Translations under genes and position numbers: made by a program | The notes under the pieces: generated by a model | Seen by the model: the letters and a program-made list of their open reading frames with translations, nothing else | Told to the model about the DNA's origin: nothing | Database searches by the model: none | DNA from: Endozoicomonas acroporae | GTDB lineage: Bacteria > Pseudomonadota > Gammaproteobacteria > Pseudomonadales > Endozoicomonadaceae | Assembly (NCBI RefSeq): GCF_002864045.1 | Contig: NZ_PJPV01000077.1 | Coordinates: forward strand, 1-37,286 | Reading direction: 5' to 3' | Length of the DNA stretch: 37,286 nucleotides | Part shown: positions 24,654 through 34,095 of the stretch, in pieces | How the letters are laid out: every line of letters begins with the position of its first letter | Position numbering within the stretch: position 1 is the first letter of the stretch

Positions 24654-27179
24654 TCAGAGTAATAGAGAGTTAGAAAGTTCGATGGTATTACAGGCCTGAT
24701 TCTTTCCCACCTTACCCGGGCTGGCAGGGATCTTCCAGAGTAACGCGATAGCGGCTTCTGCAAGGCTAAATTGCCGTCGTTTATCGTGGCATTGGATCAC
24801 TAAATGATCGCTATCGGGGCTGAATTTAGCCAGTTTAACGGGATAATCCAGTTTTATCTGCTCTTTTTCTGCCCATTTGCCATCATCATCAATGCCCCAG
24901 AGTTGCACAAGACCTGGCTGGCGTTTGTCCTTCCGGTTGGTTTTGTTGCCATAGATCAGAAAATGGTTATCCAACTCATTAAACTGGGCACCATCGACGG
25001 AGTAGGCACCGGGGGTCGTCACTGCCTGTTTCACCCACTTACCACTATCGTCGCGCCCCAGGATACAGGCGGTTTCATCCAGGCTAATGGTATAGGCAAG
25101 GTACCCTGAAAGGGAAAACCGGGCATCACAGGTGTCGCTTTGATCTTGAACCACCAACTGTTCCTGCCATTTGCCCTGGCTGTTGAGGGCCGTAATTTTT
25201 AAGGTCCGATCACGACTGCGGGTCAGCACACTGTCTTCCTGAGTGTTGAAGGCAGCATAGTCAATCCCCCCCTGATGACCTACCTTTGCTTTCTCAACCA
25301 GATTACCTTCCTCGTCATCCCCCCAAATGCAGGCGAAATTCGTTTCATTGCCATAGCTCAGAAGAAGATTCTCGGAGGGACTGAAGATAACATCGCTACA
25401 GCCACTGTGCTCAAGGGTCTGACCTTTATCCAGCCAACCACCAGTACTGTTGCAGTTCCACAGTTGAAAGTTGCCATAGCTCAGACTGAAGATAGCTTCG
25501 CTAATGCCGCTGTGCTCAAGAGTCTGACCTTTATTCTGAAAGAGACGGGCCAGTAATTTACGCCCGGAGGGGCTGAACTCAGCCTTTGCACAACCCTGAA
25601 TTTCAGTTTTTACTCCCCAGACACCGTCATCATCATAACCAGAAATTATGGCTTTATCGTCTGCATCAAGAGTCAGTGCATATTGGCCGGAGGCATTGAA
25701 GGACGCATTGCAAATAACGTTGGTGATACGGTTGTTGAGGCGATTTAACCTCGATTCAGGATGACAGATCTCCCCGATCTGCGACCAATTGCCATCGAGA
25801 TCGCAACCCTGAAAAACGACCTGGGGCCCCTCTGTCAAGATCAAGGCATGCTGCTCATCATCACTGAGCTGGGCACTTAAAATATTCCTGTTGCACTCAA
25901 TGACCTTTTTTTCCACCAGACAGTTGCTTTCATTACTACAGTTCCAGATGGTCGCTGTTGTGCCCTGGTAAGTCAGTAAATAATTGTTCGTGGCCTTGAA
26001 GAGCGGTTGCTGTGGCCCACATTGCTGAAAGTGACAGATCTCTTTAGTCTGGGTTAGCGGGGTCCACCGGCCGTTGCTATCTTCCCGCAATACGTTGATT
26101 TTTCCGGTCTGTGGATCCCAGGACATAATCTTGTCCTGCAAGGGGCTGAAGGCTACCTGCACCTTCGGATAGTTTTTATGAGTGGGGGTATGCTCAAGCA
26201 CTTCCGCCAACACCCAACGGCCATCGCTGTTCAGTGTATTCACCGTGACAATGCCATTGTCGCTGCTGCTCAGGAGTGTATTTTCCAACCGGTTAAGCTG
26301 GCAACGAAAGATCTTTCTATAATCCTCGACCAAACCTTTTTGCAACCAGTTGCCATCCGCACCTTGTTGCCAGATGCCCAGACTGGAATCGTCATAATCG
26401 TCGCAACCCATAATAACCAGGTTCTTTCCCGTTGGGCCGAAGCGGACATCAAGAATACATTCATCAAGGCTGACTAGCAGTTTAAGTTTCAGATAATTGG
26501 TCTGGCATTGGAAAGTATCCGCTTTCATTGGGTCAATGAAGCATGGTTGCCTGATTTTCAGGGCAACATCATGTAACTGCAAGTCATTAACTAGCGCAGC
26601 GATATTTGCAGGATTGCCGTGAGCCTCTACTACTAACGTTGTCTGGAAGGCAGATTCGGTGTCTGAGTCGTCGGTTGATGGACTGTTCATTGATGTCAGT
26701 GTATTGCCACTAGCTGAAATAGCATCAGCTGTCACCATGGCCTTATTTGCCGATGCAGGCTCGAAGTGGTTATCGCACGGTATATTCCGCCGTTCACGCT
26801 GTTGCAATACATCGACCTGACCCACTTCTGACGACTGCTGCATCATGGAAATATTCAGCCCGATAATTTCCAGCTTACGCTGACCGATAGCGGTGATGAT
26901 CGTCGCTTCGGGTGGTGAATTCAGTTTCAACCGTTTCAGCCATTCAATCTGAACCGGTTCAGGGACTTTTGAGGCATTTTTGTTATAGGCAGCCAGGGAC
27001 TTACACAGTGGTTTCAGATGGTTAAATAACTGCCATTCACCGGTTTCGATTCTGCTTGCGGCTGCTCTGCTTAGTACACGACCAAATGAAATCACCTGTT
27101 TTCTTGCTTGCAGACTGCACAAGGATTGGGTGCTACCTGAAAAGCAAATGTTCAGGTATTTTTGTGCTATTGGTTGCAT
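24654..27179 (-). CDS. WD40-like propeller protein 1 of 3, 841 aa
   Basis: Starts at the ATG at 27179 (GGAG 5 nt upstream) and not at the ATG 15 bp before it; all three paralogues share this arrangement. Residues 1-110 are a helical N-terminal domain (FGRVLSRAAASRIETGEWQL); 110-200 are low-complexity (SPSTDDSDTESAF). From about 200 on there are about 12-13 beta-propeller blades with units like FSPSGRKLLA, IWGDDEEGNLVEKA and GCDLDGNWSQIGEIC, i.e. WD40-like repeats that bind other proteins. Two adjacent blades (KGQTLEHSG, twice, 105 bp apart) show a fresh duplication with a 6-residue deletion. It has no signal peptide and the target is unknown. The C-terminus is 20 residues longer than in its sisters. 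Confidence 0.8.
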   Translation of the reverse strand: MQPIAQKYLNICFSGSTQSLCSLQARKQVISFGRVLSRAAASRIETGEWQLFNHLKPLCKSLAAYNKNASKVPEPVQIEWLKRLKLNSPPEATIITAIGQRKLEIIGLNISMMQQSSEVGQVDVLQQRERRNIPCDNHFEPASANKAMVTADAISASGNTLTSMNSPSTDDSDTESAFQTTLVVEAHGNPANIAALVNDLQLHDVALKIRQPCFIDPMKADTFQCQTNYLKLKLLVSLDECILDVRFGPTGKNLVIMGCDDYDDSSLGIWQQGADGNWLQKGLVEDYRKIFRCQLNRLENTLLSSSDNGIVTVNTLNSDGRWVLAEVLEHTPTHKNYPKVQVAFSPLQDKIMSWDPQTGKINVLREDSNGRWTPLTQTKEICHFQQCGPQQPLFKATNNYLLTYQGTTATIWNCSNESNCLVEKKVIECNRNILSAQLSDDEQHALILTEGPQVVFQGCDLDGNWSQIGEICHPESRLNRLNNRITNVICNASFNASGQYALTLDADDKAIISGYDDDGVWGVKTEIQGCAKAEFSPSGRKLLARLFQNKGQTLEHSGISEAIFSLSYGNFQLWNCNSTGGWLDKGQTLEHSGCSDVIFSPSENLLLSYGNETNFACIWGDDEEGNLVEKAKVGHQGGIDYAAFNTQEDSVLTRSRDRTLKITALNSQGKWQEQLVVQDQSDTCDARFSLSGYLAYTISLDETACILGRDDSGKWVKQAVTTPGAYSVDGAQFNELDNHFLIYGNKTNRKDKRQPGLVQLWGIDDDGKWAEKEQIKLDYPVKLAKFSPDSDHLVIQCHDKRRQFSLAEAAIALLWKIPASPGKVGKNQACNTIELSNSLLL

Positions 27180-27194
27180 GATAACTCCAGTCAT

Positions 27195-27738
27195 ATTGAC
27201 ACAGGGATTAAATTTATACCGCCATGGACCAGTAGTATCCTTATGGTTGTTTAAATCATCCTCTATTGGTCGTCGGGGAACTGCTCAAAAAGAGTAGGTA
27301 AATTTGGCTGTGAGGTGAGTTAATTTCTCACGTACCAGTTGTGAAAACTTCGGAATAAGACAGGACCCTGAAATTTTGGCTTTCAGGTATTTTGAGAATG
27401 ACAGGCCATGCGGCCGACACGTTTTCTTCAGGCTCACGAATGTGTCCCGACAGCGCTGGTAAGGAGTTGTCTGAAAATAACTTCCACATTTCCAATTTGC
27501 CTGGTGAGGAGAAAACCTTGCCACGGAGACGCGGAGTCACAGAGGAAAAGATTTTTTTCTTTTCTCCGTGTCTCCGTGGCAAAAAGAGGAAATTATTCCG
27601 AGACAAATCCTAAGCTGCGAGTCCCACCACTGATCTTTCGTCGTTTTACATACTCCCTGATCTGTCATTCACTCAAGTTGTTATGCAGTGGTAACCATGG
27701 GTATTTCAATATTGCTTTTCTATCCAGTCGCGGGCTGC
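27195..27738. other. 540-bp spacer between WD40-like genes 1 and 2
   Basis: The right part lies downstream of gene 2 and contains the inverted repeat at 27520-27580. The left part is the upstream region of gene 1 and begins with a block (ACACAGGGATTAAATTTATA on the minus strand) that is shared with the starts of genes 2 and 3. No gene. Confidence 0.6.
27520..27580. repeat. Inverted repeat of the CTCCGTGTCTCCGTGGC type
   Basis: GCCACGGAGAC (27520-27530) is the exact inverse of GTCTCCGTGGC (27570-27580), with a T-rich centre. This word and its flanks recur in many bacterial genomes as a dispersed repeat (general knowledge). A degraded copy is recognisable at 24268-24315 after the second chitinase. 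Its translation (RVSVAKRGNYSE and similar) is often mis-annotated as protein. Confidence 0.6.
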
Positions 27739-29970
27739 TCACTCCCTGTTGTTGGCAGGAATTTTCCAGAGTAACGCAATGCCAGCTTCTGAATGGAAAG
27801 GCTCTTGCCGAACATCGTTGCAATAAATCACTAAATGTTCACTATCAGGGCTGAATTTGGCCTGTTTAATGGGAAAATCCACTATTACCTCCTCTTTTTT
27901 TATCCATTTGCCATCATCACCGATGCCCCAGAGTTGCACAAGGCCAGACTGGTCTGTGTCTTTCCGGTTTATTTTGTTGCCATAGGTCAGAAAATGGTTT
28001 TCCAGTGCATTGAAATGGGCACCATGGATACCATAGGCACCAGGTTCTGTCACGGCCAGTGTCGTCCACTTGCCATTGTCATCGCACCCCAGGATGGCAG
28101 CAGTGGTGTCCTGGCTAAAGGTATAGGCAAAGCGCCCTGAAGTAGAAAACCGGGCTTCACGAATTTCCAGCAGATGTTTAAACGCCAAACGTTCCTGCCA
28201 TTTGCCCTGGCTGTCAAGGCCATGAATTTTTACGGTCCAATCACAACCGCGGGTCAGCACGCTGTCCTCCCGAGCGTTGAAGGCAGCATAGTCAATCCCC
28301 GCCAGGTGATACACCCTGGCTTTCTCAACCAGGTTACCTTCCTCGTCATCCCCCCAAATACAGGCGAAATTCGATTTATAGCCATAGCTCAGAAGAAGAT
28401 TCTCTGAGGGGCTAAAAAGCGCTTCACGACTGGCGTGATGGACAAAGGTCTGACCTTGATCCAGGCGATCATCAGGACTTTTGCAGTCCAGGAGTTTAAA
28501 AGAGCCACCGCTTTCAAAACGGGCCAGTATTTTACCCCCGGATGGGCTGAATCTGGCATCTGAACAACAACGAATTTCTGCTTTTCCTTCCCAGACACCA
28601 TAAGCATTGTAGCCAGAAACTATAACTGTGTTGTCTATATCTTTGGTCAGCGCATAGTGCCCGGTGGCATTGAACAAGGCTCTGCAAACCAGGTTGGTAA
28701 TATGTTGGTTGTCGTCGGTTATGATCGTCGCAGGATGACAGATTTCCCCGATCTGTGACCAGTTCCCATCGACATCACAACCCAGAAAGATGGTCTGGTT
28801 ACCCCAGGTGAAGATCACAGCGTGTTGCTCATCATCACTCAGCTGGGCACTGGCAATGTTCCCACCGCACTCAAAGACCTTTTTCTCCTCCAGGCAGTTG
28901 CTCTCATCATTACAGGCCCAGATGGTCACTTTTGAGCCCTGGTAAGTCAGGAAATAGTCGTTTGTGGCCTTAAAAGGTGGTTGCTGTGGTCCGGTATGCT
29001 TATAGTGAATGATCTCTTTAGTCTGGGTTAGCGGAGTCCACCGGCCGTTGCTATCCTGGCGCAATACGTTGATTTTGCCGTTCTGTGGGTCGTAGGACAT
29101 AATTTTGTTCTGCCCGGGGCTGAAGCCTGCATCCATCCGTGGATAGTCTTCATCATAGGGGGTAAGCCCAAGCACCACCGCCTCCTCCCAACGGCCATCG
29201 CTGTTCAGCGTACTTACCTTGACATTGCCATCGTAGCTGCTGCTCAGAAGCGTATTTTCAGACCTGTTGAGCTCGTAGCGATAGATAGAAGCAGAGTCTT
29301 CAACATCCCCTTTTTGCAACCAGTTGCCATCCGCACCTTGTCGCCAGATCTTCAGCCTGAAATCGCCCCCATCGTTGCAACCACGTATAAGCAGGTTCTT
29401 ACTCATTGGGCTGAAGCTGGCTTCGATAATATGGTGATCGAAGCAGGCCGCCAGTCGAAATTCCAGATAATTTTCCTGGCATTGGAAAATGTCAGCCTTC
29501 GCTGGATCAATATTGCCCGCATGCGTGTTATTCAGAGCAATATCCTGTAACTGCCCATCATTAATGGCTGCGGAGCCAGTGTACTGTTCATGCTGATGTG
29601 ATGCATCTCCCAGACCAGCGTCTGACGATGGCATCATGGAAATCTTAAGCCCGATAATTTCCAGCTTACGCTGACCGATAGCAGTGATGATCGACAACTC
29701 GGGTGGTGCATTCCGTTTCAACCGTTCCAGGGATTTGAGCTGCTCCGGTTCAGAGACTTTTGCAGCATATTTGTTATAGGCAGCCACTGATTCAAAAAGG
29801 GGTTTCAGGTTATTAAATAACTGCCATTCACCGGTTTCGATTTTGCTTGCGGCTGCCCTGCTCAGCACACGACCAAATGAAATCACCTTTGTTTGTGCTT
29901 GCGGGCTTTTCAAGGCTTTAGAACCGCCCGCAAAGCAAGCGTTCAGACATTTTTGCGCTATTGGTCCCAT
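27739..29970 (-). CDS. WD40-like propeller protein 2 of 3, 743 aa
   Basis: Starts at the ATG at 29970, preceded by CGGAGTTATC. It has the same N-terminal domain (FGRVLSRAAASKIETGEWQL), a much shorter low-complexity linker than gene 1, then the propeller region with all blades alignable to gene 1 (for example IWGDDEEGNLVEKARVYHLA). It lacks the blade duplication of gene 1 (one QTFVHHAS segment only), which makes it closer to the ancestral form. It ends LLWKIPANNRE. No secretion signal seen. It shares 5' flanking sequence with its sisters. Confidence 0.8.
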   Translation of the reverse strand: MGPIAQKCLNACFAGGSKALKSPQAQTKVISFGRVLSRAAASKIETGEWQLFNNLKPLFESVAAYNKYAAKVSEPEQLKSLERLKRNAPPELSIITAIGQRKLEIIGLKISMMPSSDAGLGDASHQHEQYTGSAAINDGQLQDIALNNTHAGNIDPAKADIFQCQENYLEFRLAACFDHHIIEASFSPMSKNLLIRGCNDGGDFRLKIWRQGADGNWLQKGDVEDSASIYRYELNRSENTLLSSSYDGNVKVSTLNSDGRWEEAVVLGLTPYDEDYPRMDAGFSPGQNKIMSYDPQNGKINVLRQDSNGRWTPLTQTKEIIHYKHTGPQQPPFKATNDYFLTYQGSKVTIWACNDESNCLEEKKVFECGGNIASAQLSDDEQHAVIFTWGNQTIFLGCDVDGNWSQIGEICHPATIITDDNQHITNLVCRALFNATGHYALTKDIDNTVIVSGYNAYGVWEGKAEIRCCSDARFSPSGGKILARFESGGSFKLLDCKSPDDRLDQGQTFVHHASREALFSPSENLLLSYGYKSNFACIWGDDEEGNLVEKARVYHLAGIDYAAFNAREDSVLTRGCDWTVKIHGLDSQGKWQERLAFKHLLEIREARFSTSGRFAYTFSQDTTAAILGCDDNGKWTTLAVTEPGAYGIHGAHFNALENHFLTYGNKINRKDTDQSGLVQLWGIGDDGKWIKKEEVIVDFPIKQAKFSPDSEHLVIYCNDVRQEPFHSEAGIALLWKIPANNRE

Positions 29971-29985
29971 GATAACTCCGATCAT

Positions 29986-30447
29986 ATTGGCACAGGGATT
30001 GAATTTACACCGCCATGAACCGGTAGCATCCTGTGATTGAGTAAATCGTCCGCCATTGCTGGTCGGACCATTCAGTAACTGATCAATAGATCAGTCAATT
30101 TGGCAAAAGTTCCTCTCACTGAGGTATTTTTTGGTTCAGAGTTATGAAGCCACTGAAAAAATGACGATCAGCGCCAAACATTTTCGGGACTCGCAGTCCG
30201 AAACTGAAACAAGAAAATATTACAACTGCTTTGGCCAACGGGTCGACGATCCCCGTATGCGTGATACGACATGGGCAGATGGGCTGGATTGACAACAGAG
30301 ATCAGCATGGACGATTTGAATAACAACACGATAAAAATTTATTTGCCGTTACCTCTTTGCAAAAAAGGAAAATATTCAGCCCTCATTCCCAGGGCCTGTT
30401 GACGTTTCGTTGCGTGCTCGCAACGAAACGTCAACTTCAGTAACACC
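29986..30447. other. 460-bp spacer with shared upstream sequence
   Basis: The left part (29986-30170) matches the upstream region of gene 3 (33043-33210), including ATAGATCAGT, CAAAAGTTCCT and GAAAAAATGACGA, so the promoter region was duplicated with the gene. A small open frame at 30161-30292 reads MTISAKHFRDSQSETETRKY and then FGQRVDDPRMRDTTWADGLD (43 codons); it may be a gene remnant, but its start lies in the shared region. A 17-bp hairpin lies at 30398-30435. Confidence 0.5.
30398..30435 (-). terminator. Perfect 17-bp hairpin after WD40-like gene 3
   Basis: GTTGACGTTTCGTTGCG (30398-30414) is exactly complementary to CGCAACGAAACGTCAAC (30419-30435) with a 4-nt loop TGCT. It starts 13 bp after the stop of the minus-strand gene. 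It has no immediate T-run (a T-rich stretch begins 35 bp further), so it may protect the 3' end, end transcription weakly, or be a repeat. Confidence 0.55.
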
Positions 30448-32997
30448 TCAAGTGTGAGCTGTTTCCACCCCCGGGCTGGCAGGAATTTTCCAGAGTAACA
30501 CCGTACCATTTTTTGAACGAAAATATCCCCGTCGATCATCGTTACAACTGATCAATAAATGATCGCTATCAGGGCTAAATTCGGCATTTTTCACGGGGTA
30601 ATCCAGTTTTATCTGCTCTTTTTCTACCCATTTACCATCACTATCCAGCCCCCATAGTTGCACAAGGCCTGGCTGGTGTTTGTCTTTTTTGTTTATTTTT
30701 TTGCCATAGATCAGAAAATGGTCATCCAATCCATTAAACTGGGCACCTCCAATGGAGTAGCCATCAGCCAGGTCTATCATCGCCTGTTTCATCCACTGGC
30801 CATTGTTGTCGCGACCCAGGATACACGCGGTTCCGTCCAGGCCAACGGTATAGGCAAGGTGCCCTGAATCGGAAAAAAAGCCATCGAGAATCTGTCTTTG
30901 ATGTTTAACCACCAACTGTTCCTGCCATTTGCCCTGGCTGTCCAGGCCCTGAATTTTTACCTCCTGGCCATTACCCCTGGTCAGCACACTGTCCTCCTGA
31001 GCGTTGAAAGCCGCATAGTGGACCCCCCCCCGGTGAAATGCCTTTGCCTTCTCAACCAGATTACCTTCCTCGTCATACCCCCAAATACAGGCAAAATTCG
31101 ATTCAACACCGTAGCTCAGAAGAAAATTCTCTGACGGGCTGAAGATGACTGTTTTACTGCCGCTGTGCTCACAGGTTTGAACTTTATCCAGCCGACCACC
31201 ATTACTGCTGCAGTCCCAGAGTTTAAAGCCTTTATAGGTCCGTCGTATGAAGCCCTCGCAACAATCGTCGCTGTGCTCATCAGGGGGCTGACCTTGATCC
31301 AGCGGGTCATCAGTCTTGTTGCAAGACAGAGGTTTGTAGAGTTGGGCCAGTAATTTGCGCCCGGAGGCACTGAATCGGGCATCTGAACAATCCTGAATTT
31401 CAGTTTTTACTTCCCATGAACCGTTTTCGTCATAACCAGAGATAATCGCGATATGATTTGAATCAACACTCAGTGCATATTGTCTGGAGGCATTGAAGGA
31501 TGCTTTGTGAATAAAGCCTATGATAGGTTCGTTACTGGCCTTTGAATAACTTTTAGGATGACAAACCTCCCCGATTTGCGACCATTCGCCATCGCCATCA
31601 CACCCCAGAAAGATGGCCTGGTCCACACCGAAGATCACAGCATACTGCTCATCATCACTCATGTGGGCACCCCAAATCCACTTACTGCACTCAATGACCT
31701 TTTGCACCTCCATGCAGTTGCTGTCGTCATTAAATGCCCAGATGGTCGCTGTTGCACCCCGGTAAGTCAGTAAATTATGGTCCGTGGCTTTGAAAGGTGG
31801 CTGCTGTGGCCCCCATTGCCGACGGTGACGGATCTCTTGAGTCTGGGTTAGCGGAGTCCACTGACCGTTGCTATCCGCCGGAAGTACACGGATTTTGCCG
31901 GCCCGAAAATTGTAAGTCATAATCTTGTCCTGTCGGGGGCTAAAGCCTGCGATCACCGCCACATGGTTTTCGCCTCTACCGCAGGGGCCGTGCTCAAGTA
32001 CCACCTCCTCCTGCCAAAAGCCATTGCTGTTCAGCTTACTCACCGTGACTATGCCTTCGGAGCTGGTACGCAGTAATGTATTTTCCGACCGGTTGAATTC
32101 GAAATGGAAGTTATGCTCCCTGAACTTCCCGCTCTGGGACCAGTTGCCATCCGCAGTTTGTCGCCAGATGCCCAGAATACGATCGTCCTCACTGTCTAAA
32201 GCATCGATAACCAGATGCTTACTCGAAGGGCTAAAACTGGCTGCACAGGCATAACGACCGAAGCTGATCACCTGTTTGAGTTGCAGATAATTGGTCTGAC
32301 AATGGAAAATGTCCGCCTTCTTTGCGTCCATTTCCCCCGATTGATTGTTAATAAGGGCCGCGCCCTGTGACTTATTAAAAGGTACTATCGTGTCGCTATT
32401 TGCAGTAGCGCCGGAAACCCGTGCTGTCGATGCTTTTTGGGAGGCGGATTCGGTGTCTGAATCGTCCGTCGATGATTCGGTGTCTGAATTGTCCGATGAT
32501 GATTCGGTGTCTGAGACGTTCGTTGATGGCCTGTTGAGTGAGGCAAGTGAATTAACACTGTTTGCCGGAACAGCACCTGCTGGCACCGTGGCCTTATCTG
32601 CTGATTCAGGCTCGGTACTACTCTTGTTATCGTATGTCGTATTATCGTATGTCGTATTATCGTATGTCTTATTATCGTACGTATTGTTATCGTGAGGTGA
32701 ATTCGATTGGTCATGCTGTTGCAATGCACCGTCCAAACCAGCGTCTGATGGCTGCGGCATCGTGGAAATATTCAGCCCGATTCTGCGCTCATCAATAGTG
32801 GTGGTTAGCGTTGCGTCGGGTGGTGAATCCAGTTTCAGCTGCCCCAGGGATTCGACCAGCTCCAGTTCCGGGATTTCTGAGATTTGTTTGTTGTATGCAG
32901 CCACCGATTTATGCGGTGGCTTCAGATCATCAGAGAACTGTCGTTCATCGGTTGCTGTTCTGCTTGTGGCTGCACTGCCTGACGCTATTGGTTGCAT
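30448..32997 (-). CDS. WD40-like propeller protein 3 of 3, 849 aa
   Basis: Starts at the ATG at 32997 preceded by CGGAGTTACC. The N-terminal domain is shortened: FGRVLSRAAAS is missing and a degenerate remnant (ATDERQFSDDLKPPHKSVAA) stays. The low-complexity linker is expanded by two DNA-level repeats: TYDN(K/T) four times (32627-32692, 15-bp unit) and DSDTESS three times (32447-32520, 30-bp unit). The propeller blades follow as in genes 1 and 2, with one insert rich in Asp and Cys (QPPDEHSDDCCEG). No export signal. Probably a surface for binding other proteins; the binding partner is unknown. Confidence 0.8.
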   Translation of the reverse strand: MQPIASGSAATSRTATDERQFSDDLKPPHKSVAAYNKQISEIPELELVESLGQLKLDSPPDATLTTTIDERRIGLNISTMPQPSDAGLDGALQQHDQSNSPHDNNTYDNKTYDNTTYDNTTYDNKSSTEPESADKATVPAGAVPANSVNSLASLNRPSTNVSDTESSSDNSDTESSTDDSDTESASQKASTARVSGATANSDTIVPFNKSQGAALINNQSGEMDAKKADIFHCQTNYLQLKQVISFGRYACAASFSPSSKHLVIDALDSEDDRILGIWRQTADGNWSQSGKFREHNFHFEFNRSENTLLRTSSEGIVTVSKLNSNGFWQEEVVLEHGPCGRGENHVAVIAGFSPRQDKIMTYNFRAGKIRVLPADSNGQWTPLTQTQEIRHRRQWGPQQPPFKATDHNLLTYRGATATIWAFNDDSNCMEVQKVIECSKWIWGAHMSDDEQYAVIFGVDQAIFLGCDGDGEWSQIGEVCHPKSYSKASNEPIIGFIHKASFNASRQYALSVDSNHIAIISGYDENGSWEVKTEIQDCSDARFSASGRKLLAQLYKPLSCNKTDDPLDQGQPPDEHSDDCCEGFIRRTYKGFKLWDCSSNGGRLDKVQTCEHSGSKTVIFSPSENFLLSYGVESNFACIWGYDEEGNLVEKAKAFHRGGVHYAAFNAQEDSVLTRGNGQEVKIQGLDSQGKWQEQLVVKHQRQILDGFFSDSGHLAYTVGLDGTACILGRDNNGQWMKQAMIDLADGYSIGGAQFNGLDDHFLIYGKKINKKDKHQPGLVQLWGLDSDGKWVEKEQIKLDYPVKNAEFSPDSDHLLISCNDDRRGYFRSKNGTVLLWKIPASPGVETAHT

Positions 32998-33042
32998 GGT
33001 AACTCCGGTCATATCGACACAAGGATTGAATGTATGCGGCAA

Positions 33043-33439
33043 TGGATTAGTAGTACTCTATGGTGGTTTAGCCATCCTCTATTACTTGTCTGACCATCCA
33101 GTATCTGAGTTATAGATCAGTTAACTCGACAAAAGTTCCTGCCCAGAGAATTTTTTTCAGTTCAGGGGCATAAGGCCATTGGAAAAATGACGACGACTGT
33201 CAGGCATTGCACGTTGACAATGTGGCACTTTCATTGCCCGGAGCAGTAACACAGACGCTTTCTGTTGATATCAGCCGTGATTTTTATACCGCTCAATTTT
33301 ATTGATTAACGTCAATGAATTGAGTGAGACTGACTTGCGTCAGGTCATAAGTATGCCGTCCCGCCACTGATAGCCTTCGCACACTGATACGCCGCCTGGA
33401 AATAACCTGCTTTCTCCAACTTCCGGGAGCTATTTCAGA
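33043..33439. other. 400-bp spacer between the WD40-like gene and the eut relics
   Basis: The left half is the upstream region of WD40-like gene 3, similar to that of gene 2. The right half (33260-33440) is unassigned; coding sequence of the eutH relic begins near 33440 in mid-gene. The breakpoint between inserted and eut DNA should lie here. Confidence 0.45.
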
Positions 33440-33978
33440 ATCAAAAGCAATCGCAGTTTTGAAGTCTTCGGTAAGGGTGTGGTTATTCTGATCACTGCCG
33501 CCCTGGCTGCCGCAGTGATTGAAGCCCTGACCGGTTTTGTCGTTATTCCGGGTATGGCACCATTCTCTGATGGTGTTGCCACCGTTGGTCACATTGCCAT
33601 GGTTCTGGCGGGCGCCTTCCCCCTGGTGCACTTTATTACCACCCGTTCAACAAACCGCTGATGGCCGTTGGCCGTTCCATGGGCATGGGCGAAACTGCGG
33701 CTGCTGGTCTGGTAGCGACCCTGGCGAACAGTATCGCCATGTTCAACATCATGAAAGATATGGATAACCGCGGTAAAATCATTAACGTTGCTTTCGCCGT
33801 CAGTGCCTCTTTCACCCTGGGTGATCACCTGGGTTACACCGCTGCCGTGAACAGCGAAATGATCTCGGCCATGATCGTTGGCAAGCTGGTTGGTGGTGTT
33901 ACTGCGGTGATCATCGCCATTCTGGTGACCAAAAACATGGCTGAGCCACAGGCTAGCCTGAAAGCGAAACACGCTTAA
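33440..33978 (+). pseudogene. eutH: EutH ethanolamine permease, C-terminal part, frameshifted
   Basis: EutH is the inner-membrane carrier for ethanolamine. Only about the last 180 of some 400 residues are left. The first piece (to 33661) has VVILITAALAAAVIEALTGF and IAMVLAGAFPLVHF. One base is missing near 33645 (ITTRSTNR-stop should read on as FNKPLMAVGRS), and the second piece continues with ETAAAGLVATLANSIAMFNI and FAVSASFTLGDHLGYTAA to the natural end. The membrane helices are well preserved, so decay is recent. It lies 117 bp ahead of eutA, in the same order as in enterobacterial eut operons. Confidence 0.85.
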
Positions 33979-34095
33979 TCCCCGATGCAGGTCGGCTTCT
34001 GCACAAGCCTGCCTGCCCCATCAAGCTTTGCAGTCTCTGCGGGCGGCTTTCTTCGGAAACCGGCCTGCGCATAATGCCTCTGAACCGGAACAGCC

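Noticed and set aside
27408..27854. Plus-strand frame with LRVSVAKRGNYSETN
   Set aside because: This is the translation of a dispersed CTCCGTGTCTCCGTGGC repeat, a well-known source of false genes.
32345..32695. Plus-strand frame of 116 codons opposite WD40-like gene 3
   Set aside because: Antisense of the SDTES/TYDN repeats; the minus-strand reading agrees with two paralogues.
33589..33972. Minus-strand frame of 127 codons over eutH
   Set aside because: Antisense of well-conserved EutH membrane segments.
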